In this document: one piece after another, positions 45,541 through 55,075 of the stretch
How the letters are laid out: every line of letters starts with the position of its first letter
Position numbering within the stretch: the stretch's first letter is position 1
NCBI GenBank assembly: GCA_037179335.1
Contig: JAKZHN010000013.1
Coordinates: 868,001-932,000 of the forward strand
Length of the DNA: 64,000 bases
Source of the DNA: Cyclaneusma minus
Taxonomy: Eukaryota; Ascomycota; Leotiomycetes; Marthamycetales; Marthamycetaceae
Direction: 5' to 3'
Notes under the pieces: model-generated
The model's input: only the letters and a program-made list of their open reading frames with translations
The model's database searches: none
Told to the model about the DNA's origin: nothing
Program-made: the position numbers and the translations under genes

Positions 45541-47145
45541 TCAAGTTCCTCGTGAATAGCCCATAGGACCTGCTGGGAAAACCTCAAAAGTTTGCGCATC
45601 GAATCCTTGAAGCCCGTTGTGTTCTCGGCCGTACGTGTAGCCAAAATAGCCTGAGACATGCTGCTGTTGTCGGGAATCGTAGGGCGGATCATGGGCACAT
45701 GTTTAGGAGAAGGAAGATGATTCCGGTATTTCGGATGCTCCTGCCCGATGCCGAAGCCCTCGTAGCCTTGTGCAAGTTGTTTCTGTTGTTCTTGGCCATC
45801 GTCTATTTGCGAAGAATCGAGTTGTGGTCAATCAGGCCTAGGTTATGGTCGGTAAAACCGTGCTGTAGAGATGGAAGATTCCAGAGTTGCGTGGCTACCT
45901 GGCCAATGCCAAAGGCTCCAGAATTCTGCGCATGCTATCGCTGTTAACCCCAGCCATGATTCATTTGGAAAGATCCGAACTGTGAGCCATAGTAGTCTTG
46001 TCTGACAAAAACATCTTGCTGAGAAGCAAGATTCCAAGGCTGCGACTCTACTTGGCTGATGCCGAAGTCTCCGAAAACTGGCGGAAGTTGTTGATGCTGG
46101 CCCGGGCTATCGTCAAGCTGAGGAGATGAGAGCTGCGGGACGGTTACGCCCAAGCCATAGCTGTCTTGTACGTTGGCGAAATCACGCTGGAGAGAAGAGA
46201 AGACCGATTCCTGGAATCCGCGGGCAATAGGGTTCAGATTGGACCCTATAATATCGGAAGTTTGAGACGATTGGCCCATAATGTTCTGAGATTCCTTGAG
46301 TGATACTAATGGTCTCTTCGATCGCTATTCATGCTGCTTTTGCCTGCGCACAATCGACTCGTTTTGAGGAGGAGTCCTTGCGGGAGAGATGGTGCGGTTA
46401 TCGTTGTCGCTCACAAGTCACAACTTCTTCCTGGAGCAGACGTTGAGACAGGTTCTGTGGTTCGGTGGGGTGGTGAGACCATGGGCTGCAATGTTGACAT
46501 TGGCAATTGACCCTGGGACGGAGCTCATGAGAGGCATAGTAGATGTAGGAGCGCGGTTATGTACGACCCGTGAGAGAGCGCGGTTGTATCTCGGCGGGAG
46601 CGGTCGGAAGCATGAACGCATTACCTAGAGTATTCTGTTAGATAGGTACGTCGACGAATGGTGCATACTCTTCTTAACACTTGCCAGCAATCATTCCGCC
46701 TTGAGTCATGGTGTGGCTGTTGCTGGAGTTTCTGCTGCTATTGGGAGCTTGCATCGCGGCGAGACTTGTCGTTATTGAACACAAGCAGGTAATTGAAAAT
46801 GGTGAGTGTAGTAGAGAGGAACAACTGGGCTTGTTCGGGTTGTGAAAAATCCAGATGATTTTGCGCAGGTGTATATGGAAGAGGGAGAAAAAGTTTAGCG
46901 CGCGGCTGTTGTATGCGGGAATCTCACTTCTGCAAATTGCGAGGCGAGCTTGCGTTAGGTTCGGCAATTTGCTCCTCGGGAATGACCTCTGCTAGCAAGC
47001 CCTCACGGACGATGAGCGTGAATCTGTCCTGTTGTCGCCGAACATTCTGACTAGCGTCACCGGGCTTGATTTCGGAGACATGATGCTTGCTGTGGAAGGT
47101 TGGAAGACATGTGAGCAGCTGGACGCTAGAATCCGCAGTGACCAC
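45541..47145 (-). pseudogene. Array pseudogene P10: heavily mutated copy
   Basis: One minus frame runs from about 46621 to 45800 through five stops: TGA 46418-46420, TAG 46325-46327, TAA 45944-45946, TAG 45935-45937 and TAG 45803-45805. The peptides between them are family-like and internally repeated (FGISQVESQPWNLASQQ and FGIGQVATQLWNLPSLQ). A frameshift then leads to GYFGYTYGREHNGLQGF and a TGA at 45541-45543. A possible first exon at 47145-46924 (VREGLLAEVIPEEQIAEPN) is not joined with certainty. All stops fit C-to-T changes of CAA, CAG or CGA. Confidence 0.6.
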
Positions 47146-47978
47146 AAGATGAGCGAGAGCTTCTGAAGCTTAAAATCATGAGGCTGATGAAGACGACAGC
47201 TTCTGGCCAGTCTGAGTCAATGAGTGAGATCTCCTTCCTGTCATTCTGTTTGGTTTGTCGTTCTGAACTCCGATCTTAGTAGCACTTCGCTGGGATGAGA
47301 CTTTGGAGCTGTCCATATATTGGTAGATCATAATCCGATTAGTGGTGAAAGTCACCAGCTATTGAGACGAGACGACTTATCGAAGCCTTGCGGAATTCAC
47401 CTCTTAAGTAGATAACTTGGCCATTTATATAGTCGGGAACTTTCGAGACTGCCAGCTAAATCACTGACCCAGATTGGCGGCTGGAGTCTCCACGCTATCT
47501 AATATTACGCAAGGAAACTAGGTCTTGTAATTTATGTACTTTGTCTAATAAGACAAGAGTATCTAAGGGGAGACTATCTTCCTAGCGTGCGTCCACTAAA
47601 GCACCCATTTGACAAGGAAGCCCTTCTGCGAAACACACCATCTCCCAAAAACAACATCCCCGAAAATCCGCCAACCCCCAAGGATACCACTCCCCTAAGA
47701 TACCATCCCCAAAGAAATCCATCTCAGTCAACCGCCCATTATAACATCTCCTCTGCTGCTAAGAAACTTTCGGTCAAAGCAACTACCCCTCCGAACCAAT
47801 CATCGAAGGAAGAACGTATCAGCCACGTAAGAAAGAATCATAAGACAGTTCGATGACTCTTCTCACTCGGTATGCGCTCGAGGCCTAGAGGAATTGGCAC
47901 TCTTATCCTAGACCTTGGGTCTTCTCTAAGACGTCTGGCAGCTTTCCACCCAGTTGTTTAGGCGTTCAAAGACCGGAA
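47146..47978. other. Intergenic region between P10 and P11
   Basis: An 89-codon plus ORF (47587-47856), rich in Pro/Lys/Asn, has no recognised feature. No supported gene. Confidence 0.35.
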
Positions 47979-49264
47979 TTAGAGCATGGGCTGAGTCGGA
48001 GGAAGCGCCGTGGGGTTCTCAGCCGGATCAGGACAAAATCCAACCGCGAAAGGCGTACCGGGAATTGGTGGGTAAACAGTCGTGATCCAAGCGGAAGCCA
48101 CCTCCGCCGTGTTGATGCTGCTAAACGAAAACTCCATCCACGAGCGACTGCTATCTCCATACACTCCCACTGCAGATGTCGTCCACCTCTCGAGGCCGTC
48201 CCAGAAGTCGCCATGTGACATAAGGTAAGCTTGCCAGAATTGATAATGCATAACTGCCACTGGTCCCGTTACTCTGATCACCCTAGTCTTCGTCATATCC
48301 ATCAACGGTGCGATTCCGCTATAATTAAGGCGGCCGTCAAACCTGTTACCGCAAATAAGCGCAAAAGGAGCAGTTTTTGTGACAGCAATAAAAGCTTTGG
48401 CTTCCCACGGCCGGGAGAAGTATAGGTCCGCAGTACGCAGCCTACCCTTTTCATACCTTCTCATCTTGAAGTATACGACCCGGCCTAATTGGTGTGACAT
48501 AAGCGTTTGGAAGACGTCGAAATCCGTCGCTTCTTTCGAAATGCGGGTAAGGTAGACACCGCAATTCAAGAAATCGGGGTATCCTCCCAAGATGCGTGGC
48601 TGGTTCTGGAAATGGGAAAGCAGACCATAAGTTACTGCAAATTGTCCGTTCGCAGCTGCCATCGCCAATGCTTCAAGGTTCTGCCTGCGGGCAACCTCCC
48701 GAGCATGGGCAATATGCTGCAGAATCTGAGCTGAGGTCTGCTATTGAGGTAGTATTTGGGCGGGTGGGATGCCCTGCAGGACCAGCTGGTCGGCTTGCTG
48801 CTCGGTGGAGGCTTGGGTGGGAGGTTTATTTTGCTGAGTCAAAATCTCGACGGAAGAGGAGGGGTTTTCCTGGGTAGTAGATGAACCCTCGTCAATCCCT
48901 TGTTCTTCTTTGGGTCCGACGATGACGGAGGGGGAGAGGCTTCTCTGAGGTATGGAACTACGCTTCGGGACGATTCGATCTTGTAAAAATGCCGGCCTAC
49001 GCGCAACGGCAGCGGGAGGAAGCGGGCCTTTGCCACGGCGCTTGAGGTATCTCGAAACGATATCCACGACTTCATCCTGCAGTTCTCGAGGCTGCAGAAA
49101 ATGGACAACTATAACGGAAGTTAGTGGGAATCTATACGGTCATCGTCACTTTCACCAAAGAAGAATTTACTCTGCGCTCGTTCTCGAACGTCTGGCACCC
49201 AATGGGCCCAATAGGATGGCGGCGGTTCACGACTATCCCGAGCGACCTTGCTTAGCACCGCCAT
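47979..49264 (-). CDS. Array gene P11: two RRM-like domains, one in-frame TAG
   Basis: Exon 1 (49264-49171) encodes MAVLSKVARDSREPPPSYWA and a basic end. The phase-1 intron is 49109-49170 (branch CACTAAC), and exon 2 is 49108-47979. A Gln-rich part is broken by TAG at 48741-48743 in the context CAA-TAG-CAG. The same frame continues for 254 codons: AREVARRQNLEALA, GGYPDFLNCGVYLTRI, then RRM-like unit 1 (helix DFDVFQTLM, strand RVVYFKMRR, strand ADLYFSR, helix WEAKAFIAVTK) and unit 2 from RVIRVTGPVAV to PFAVGFCPDP. With the stop read through, the length is 407 aa. It may be a pseudogene, a readthrough gene, or two ORFs on one mRNA. Confidence 0.65.
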
Positions 49265-49977
49265 TGTTATGGCGCGATTGGTTTGACAGTCGTCGAAGTG
49301 ATCAGTTCTCAAACTAAATCTCCAAGACAGTCGCAGTCGTGGTTGGGTAAAGGAAAGGTTGCGCGGTATAGGTGCCGGGCGCCTTTAAATCAAAGTTTAA
49401 AATAGCGGCAGAAATCTCGCCTCCCGCTTTTAGCGCGCGTCAAAATCGAATATCACTTTCGGGTGATGTGATATCGGCCTGTTGCTCCTCAAACAGCCTT
49501 TCGTTTGGAAATTCTATTTTTATAAAACCGTGTGAATACCATCCGATGACATTTGAAGCATTTGGAATTCCCGTAAACCACATCGCATTTATTTTACGAG
49601 ATCGACAAAATGCTTTAAAACTTTATACTTAATTTAAATAGCCCTGCATTGATAAACGGTAAGTAAATTTAAAATACCTAGGTATTGAGTGCGCAAATAG
49701 CAAGCGGTAGACCATGCAAGACTCGACGTGCTCCCAAAAGTGTCTTGCAGTTAAGAAATAAGGTATATATATTTCTAATATTACAAAAGGATTTGTAGGC
49801 TAATACGGTTGCAAGCCTTAGAGCTAAGCAGGCGTCCAGTCTCGCCAATCGTTTTTTTGAAGGTGCCATGTCCTCGGTTTTCCAAAACCGCCGCAATCAT
49901 CACTGAAGCCTAATAGTCCCCTGTATCTAGAGCCTGAACTCTTTGTGCCGAACGAAGCATATGACACTCGGTTATGT
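49265..49977. other. Intergenic region between P11 and P12
   Basis: P11 promoter side; the conserved block is listed separately. No gene seen. Confidence 0.35.
49400..49446 (-). promoter_or_regulatory. Conserved block upstream of P11, shared with P13
   Basis: AAATAGCGGCAGAAATCTCG then CCTCCCGCTTTTAGCGCGCGT. A near-copy is at 51509-51553. It lies about 137-180 bp upstream of the P11 ATG. Confidence 0.45.
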
Positions 49978-50859
49978 TTAATCCGCAAACCTCAATAATG
50001 CCTGCCTGCCTTGAACTTGCGCCGCGGGACTTTCAGCGGGATCGGGGCGAAACTCATAGGAAAAGTCCGGAAACCCTTGCAGAGTACCAGCCTGGTCTTG
50101 AAACATAGTTAGCAAGCTGTAGGTGACGGGAATTTGCCCATTTGCTGCTGCCCTTGCCAATCCCTCGATATTCCGTCTTCTGATCGTCTCATGAGTGCGT
50201 GCGGCATACTGCATGGATGCCAATTGCTCATGGGACACCAGTTGACTGGATCCGACCAGCAAGGACGCGGGCTCCCCGGCGTTTTCTTCGCTAGAGGAAG
50301 AAGCCTCGAGCTCTTGTGAATCTTCGCCATTTCATCGCTCCTGACTCGTGTATTGCGGATGGGGATTGGACAGGTTTGTAGTGCTGGATTGCGCTTGGTT
50401 GGCGGATTCATGCACTATGACGGACCGCTCCAGCGACGCAGTTGACTCCAGCGAGGCAGCCGATTCCATGGAGGTAGCCGACTCCTGGGAAGCAGACGAA
50501 TTCTCAGCCACGATATCTTGCTGCGGGAGACCTTGGTCGGTGGCGGGAACAGATGAAGGACGGGGTTCCAACGCAGGCGCAAAGATTTTCTGGAGATGGG
50601 CTATGACGCGCTGTTCAGCAGGGCTGGATGGTGGAGGCACCGGCTGTAGGGTCTGGATCACTGTGATGGAGGTTAGTGAGAATGCGCAGCTGCTTTGGTG
50701 ATGAAACCCACGTTCTGCTCGTTCAAGAGCTTGAGATCGCTTCCATTTTTCGTAGATGCGGTAATCGACCTTGCGCAACCAGTGGTTCGAAGGTAGATTG
50801 GTGTGACCGCTGCAAGCTCCTGTATGGTGTAATTTTCCTCGATGATGCCTTGCTCGCAT
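49978..50859 (-). CDS. Array gene P12: RRM-deleted copy with an in-frame TGA
   Basis: Exon 1 (50859-50712) has YRIYEKWKRSQALERAE. A 51-nt phase-1 intron (50661-50711, branch CACTAAC) leads to exon 2 (50660-49978). A Ser/Glu-rich part repeats ESAASLES-type units, then TGA at 50332-50334. The same frame goes on with RRRNIEGLARAAANGQIPV and AGTLQGFPDF, then jumps straight to SYEFRPDPAESPA. In P14 the same flanks enclose about 178 residues with both RRM-like units. The RRMs were thus removed in frame (junction about 50058), leaving both ends. With TGA read through, 276 aa. Confidence 0.6.
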
Positions 50860-51365
50860 GATAGATCTTCTTCGGGCTCGACAGTGAGAGAGAGAGGCAG
50901 AATCTGAGCCATGAGAGCTTCTTTCCGGGTTACGGTAGCTTTTGGAGTTGGAGTGAACTCTCTTGGTCGCGGTTGTTGGAGGGCTCGGTTCACTATAATG
51001 GAGATTAGCGCGAATGTAGAGCGGCTTTCACAAGTAAATCTACTGTGTGCTCGGACTTGAGCGCACCTTTGCCGCCATTCTTCGTACTCTTGCCGTCTTC
51101 GCCTCAAAGTCCACTCAGAGGGCACATTGCCATCAGCTGGGTTGCCCAGTGCCCACAAGCCTGCTCGAGCTTCGAGCCATCCTCGACTCGGGACAGACGG
51201 CTTTTGCCACGTCTTTGGGGTACTCGCCCTTGAATATCTTCTTGATATCTTGGATTTGCATGATAAGCTCAAGGTCCTCTCATGCCACGTCTTCCGAGAA
51301 ATATTGTTGTTTGATGGCATTGTACAGATGCAAGACTGGGGGCAGAATGCCCCACCGATTTCCAA
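50673..51365 (-). pseudogene. Array pseudogene P13: 5' part only, running into P12
   Basis: An exon-1-like part ends SEWTLRRRRQEYEEWRQRC and a phase-1 donor at 51043. A 51-nt intron (50993-51043) leads to NRALQQPRPREFTPTPKATV. The frame then enters the P12 first exon out of frame and stops at 50673. No suitable ATG is found near 51370, where the conserved upstream block (51509-51553) would place it. Probably what remains after unequal exchange with P12. Confidence 0.5.
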
Positions 51366-51870
51366 ATTTCAATACCTAGTCCAAGATGAAGATGAATGGA
51401 TCGAAGGTCGTGGTCTTGGATTTGGATACCCCAGGTTTGGGGTCGTTGTTGGAAAGAAAGGAAGAGCAGCACCGTGTTGGTGCTGACATGCTCGTAAACG
51501 AAAATGGGAAATAGCGGCAGGAAACTCGCCTACCCCGTCTAACGTACGTTAGAACCTGTAAATCACGTGTAGACACTTGGATTATAAATCATCTCTACTT
51601 CTCTAATACCTCATCATCTATCCAGTTTCAAAATCGTTTCTGGTTTCTCCAGTTTGAAATTTGCCAAAACTTTCGTGAGTAAACCGGGAGCTTTTAGATA
51701 TACGAACAAGAGAGTCATTACCAAAGTCAATAATAAGCATAGAGAGAGTGGATTTAATCGCCGAATTCGTATTCCTCAACTATAGCACTACTATTCCCCA
51801 TATCCCCCTATTCTTCCAACCCAAGTCCGCAGCTCTTGCTATCGCCCCTGCCATACCCATATGCGGAAAC
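51366..51870. other. Intergenic region between P13 and P14
   Basis: Contains the conserved block shared with P11. No gene seen. Confidence 0.35.
51509..51553 (-). promoter_or_regulatory. Conserved block upstream of P13, with palindrome
   Basis: GAAATAGCGGCAGGAAACTC then GCCTACCCCGTCTAACGTACGTTAG. It ends in the perfect palindrome CTAACGTACGTTAG (51539-51552) and is closely similar to the block upstream of P11. Confidence 0.45.
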
Positions 51871-53355
51871 TCAGTCGGCAAATCTCAAGGAAGCATGAAA
51901 TCCTAGATGCGGCGCGGGGTTCTCGGCCGGATCGGGGCGAAACTCAACGGCAAAGGGGCCACCGTACATGGGCGGAATGGCGGATACCCAGCCTGGGACG
52001 AAGTCCGCGTACCCCCTAATTTCAGTGAACAAGAATTCCATGTATGCTTGGGTGGGCCTGCCAGGGACAGGGATCGCAGAACCCGTCCATCGCTCAACGT
52101 GGTCCCATGCGTCGCCATGCGCAGCAAAGAAGTTCGTCCAGAATGCAGTGCCCATCGCAATCATCGTGTGACTCGGTCCCGAAATGCGCACTACTCGAGT
52201 GATGTTCTCAGTGAAAGGGGGAATGCCGGTGTAGTTCAGTCTAGCGTCGAAGCGCTCATCACAGACCCAAGCGAATGGACTGGACTTGGTCGCAGCAATG
52301 AAGTTGGCAGCCTCCCAAGGGCGTGAGAAATAAAGATCCGCTGTTTTTTGAGTGAGGCCATGCGAGCTGTGTCGAATGCGGAAGTACACAACTTTGCCAA
52401 AATGGCTAGCTGTAAGCATGTCGAATACATCTCTCTTGGTTGCGTTCTTGGACAGACGAGTGATGAATACGCCGCAGTTCAGGAAGTCCGGGTAGCCGGC
52501 GAGTGTACCGGGTTGATCGCGGTACCATGAAATCAACTCTTGAGAGACGTGTACTCGAGCATTCACTGCCCAATCGGCCCAGGCTTGGAGGTTCTGCCTG
52601 CGGCATAACTCCTGAACTCGCTCCAACTCCTGAATATGATCCAGTTCCTCGTCTTGATACACCGCCGTTTGCAGGGACTCGAGCTCGGAGGGGCATTGTT
52701 GCTCGTTCTCGGGGCTCTCGAAGCTTTGGAAATAAACATTCGATGAAGCGTATGCGGGCTGCTGAAGAGCACTTTGGTCTGGGAGTGAGCGCTCATCGTG
52801 GAGGAGACTTGGATCTTGGAGAGCAGGCTGGTTTGAAAGAGGCTGTTGGTGTTGGGGACTAAGTTGGTCATGGGAGACGATCGGATGCTGGAGCCCAGTC
52901 TGGGGGTCTTGGAGACTAGCTTGGTTCTGCAAAGCAAGCCGGTTTCGAATAGCAATCAGATTTCGGCGAGCAATCTCGTGGCTTCGGAGAGCGACCTAGT
53001 TCGGTAAAGCAACCTGGTTATGGAGGGAACGCTGGCCTCGGAGAGACATCTGCGCTTCGACAGTGTTTTGGTCTGATGTCTCGGAGTTGGGAAAATTCGT
53101 TCTGCGGTCTCCGAGGAGCCTGTCGAGAGTGGGGTTCGATGCTGGCAGCCCTGACGTGCGAGATGATGCAGTCGCTAGGATTTCTGTGAGAGATGTCAGT
53201 GAGAAGATACATGATTGCTTGCGCACACAAGAGGACTTACGAGATGCTCGACGAGCAGCGCGGTATCGCTCACAAATTTTTCGGACCCTAGCTGGAACCC
53301 TGTAGGTCGAGTGGTCCGGAGCATCTTCGCAGGGAGCTCGCGTAAACTTCCCCAT
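51871..53355 (-). CDS. Array gene P14: two RRM-like domains, one in-frame TAG
   Basis: Exon 1 (53355-53241) encodes MGKFTRAPCEDAPDHSTYRV and a basic helix. A 57-nt phase-1 intron (53184-53240, branch CACTGAC) leads to exon 2 (53183-51871). A repeat of about six residues (HNQVAL, RNRLAL, SNQPAL) is broken by TAG at 52996-52998, exactly where the repeat expects Gln. The same frame runs on for 375 codons: LCRRQNLQAWADWA, AGYPDFLNCGVFITRL, then RRM-like unit 1 (about 273-358) and unit 2 (about 367-455), ending in HASLRFAD. With the stop read through, 475 aa. The conserved domains downstream are undamaged. Confidence 0.65.
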
Positions 53356-53878
53356 GGCCGACGCTATTGGAATGAAACGTGACTGAGGTCGTCAAGAAAG
53401 GTCTTGGAGTGCGGTGGAGTCGAATGATGGAGGAAGTTGACTACTTGAGCATAGGAACGTGGTCCGTCGTTGCTAGGGATAGAACAAGAGTTACTTCGTC
53501 TTGGTAGCAGTGAGCAATAATATCCTACGGTTCAAGATTTCCGCTTGGCTAGCGCCATTACAATATCACAACTAGATTCTGCCGCTAAAGCTTAGTAATC
53601 AAGCTAAGTGACCAGTCAATATCATCATTGGGGAGTCCACTTTTTACCGCTCCTCGAGCCTTTTGTCGTGTGTTTCGCTGTCAAAAGGGGGTAATTTTTG
53701 GGGAATAAATAATTGTGTACCCAAATAATTAATAATGAAAATAGCAAGCATTGAATTCCATTTGTAGAAACTAGTAAGGAAAAGGTGTTTTATGGTAAAT
53801 CAACATAGCTAATACCCTAGTATGGTAGCCCAAAATTAACAAAGGGGTGATGAGCTTCACGGTCACCTCACCAGTCAA
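53356..53878. other. Intergenic region between P14 and P15, with direct repeat copy 1
   Basis: No gene. The part from 53641 matches 54572-54828. Confidence 0.4.
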
Positions 53879-53884
53879 TCACCT
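53641..53884. repeat. Direct repeat flanking P15, copy 1
   Basis: Shares with 54572-54828, in order, CTCGAG, TTTTGTCGTG, CTGTCAAA, GGGGTAATTTT, AATAAAGAT-like and AACTAGTAAG-like blocks and GATGAGCTTCACGGT. About 245-255 bp, AT-rich. Confidence 0.65.
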
Positions 53885-54512
53885 GGCAAATCGTAGTAAG
53901 GACAACAGCGCACGTGCGATAGGAACTTGGGCGCTAACAGCTAGGTTTGCCAATCTTTGGAGGTTCTGTCAGCGTATCAACTCGTGGGCTATGGCCTGTC
54001 TGTATTGTTGGGTCTATTAAAGTGCTACAACCAGTTGCGCTGAACGTGGGTCCACATGGGACTCTTTGGCTTCATAACTCTCGTCAGACGTATGGTGCTG
54101 TTCGTAGGCAAGAGTCCACTCGTCTCCACCACTAGCATCAGAGGATGACAGCGGGCTGGCGGTGGGGATGACTGCATGTCCGTCGGTGGTTCTTTCGTCG
54201 GCATTGGTATTCGCAGTAGGACGTGATGTGTATCCGTCTGCGTGTGCTCTTGGCTGCTATCCTGGTCATACTGTGGAGGTCTTGGCCGGGGATCTCAAGG
54301 GAGAAATAGGAGCTTCGAATGCTCGGTCGAGGGGAAGATGAGGTGGGCGTCTGCACGGGCTTTCGAGGTCCTTGGTCTGTAACTCTGAGGTCAGGAAATG
54401 CAGGTGATTGATTCTCTTTAAGAAACTTACAGCGGTATCGCATCCTGGCTGCGTATTGCTCCCACCACTCATAGCAGCCCTCGTAAGGCTCTTTGCGCGC
54501 CGCCTCACTCAT
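53879..54512 (-). pseudogene. Array pseudogene P15: TGA at a conserved Arg
   Basis: Exon 1 (54512-54431) encodes MSEAARKEPYEGCYEWWEQY and a basic end. A 54-nt phase-1 intron (54377-54430) follows. Exon 2 stops at 54138 in its own frame. After a frameshift the coding sense continues with GGDEWTLAYEQHHTSDES, then TAA-TAG (54014-54019), then AIAHELIR, TGA (53969-53971) and QNLQRLANLAVSAQVPIA. P11 and P14 read RRQNL here, so the TGA replaces the second Arg (CGA to TGA). The RRM part is absent. Confidence 0.65.
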
Positions 54513-55075
54513 AATGGAGTCTGAGTTGCACGATAACCGTGGAGGTTACAGGGAAATGAGGCCTAGCGTAATTTTACCCCCCTTCTCGAGTGTTTTGTCG
54601 TGGGAAGGTTCCCCTGTCAAAGACTCAAAAAGGGGTAATTTTCGTAAGTAAATAAGTGTATACTCAAATGATCGACAATAAAGATAGAAGAAATGGATTT
54701 GCTTCACAAACTCTAGTAAGTAATGCTGCTGTCTTGTGATGAATAAATATAGCGAATAACTAACGTGATAGCCCATGGCTGACAAAGGGATGATGAGCTT
54801 CACGGTTGGCTCACCGGTCGACCATCGACCATCACAACGAATGGTGATCTTCCGATCTTGCAGTGAACTAGGTAAGACGGGCGAGCTTCCTTTTGTGCAG
54901 CTATTTGAGATTCAGTGTTTATATTCGCGCTGGGACAAGTTCAGCAACTCACCTTCCACTCCCAGCTTGACAATTCCGAGGGTAGTAGGGCCCATTTGCC
55001 AGTCTGAGTCCTTCATTCAGCGACAGTGGCAGTCCGCCTTTCCTTCTTTGCTTCATCGCTCTCGAGTCATCAACG
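54513..55075. other. Intergenic region between P15 and P16, with direct repeat copy 2
   Basis: Promoter region for the divergent P15 (-) and P16 (+). No gene seen. Confidence 0.4.
54572..54828. repeat. Direct repeat flanking P15, copy 2
   Basis: Partner of 53641-53884. The two copies lie either side of P15, as expected from duplication of a gene-plus-flank unit. Confidence 0.65.

Noticed and set aside
51127..51486. 119-codon plus-strand ORF opposite P13
   Set aside because: Mostly antisense to the P13 first exon; no motif and no upstream signal.
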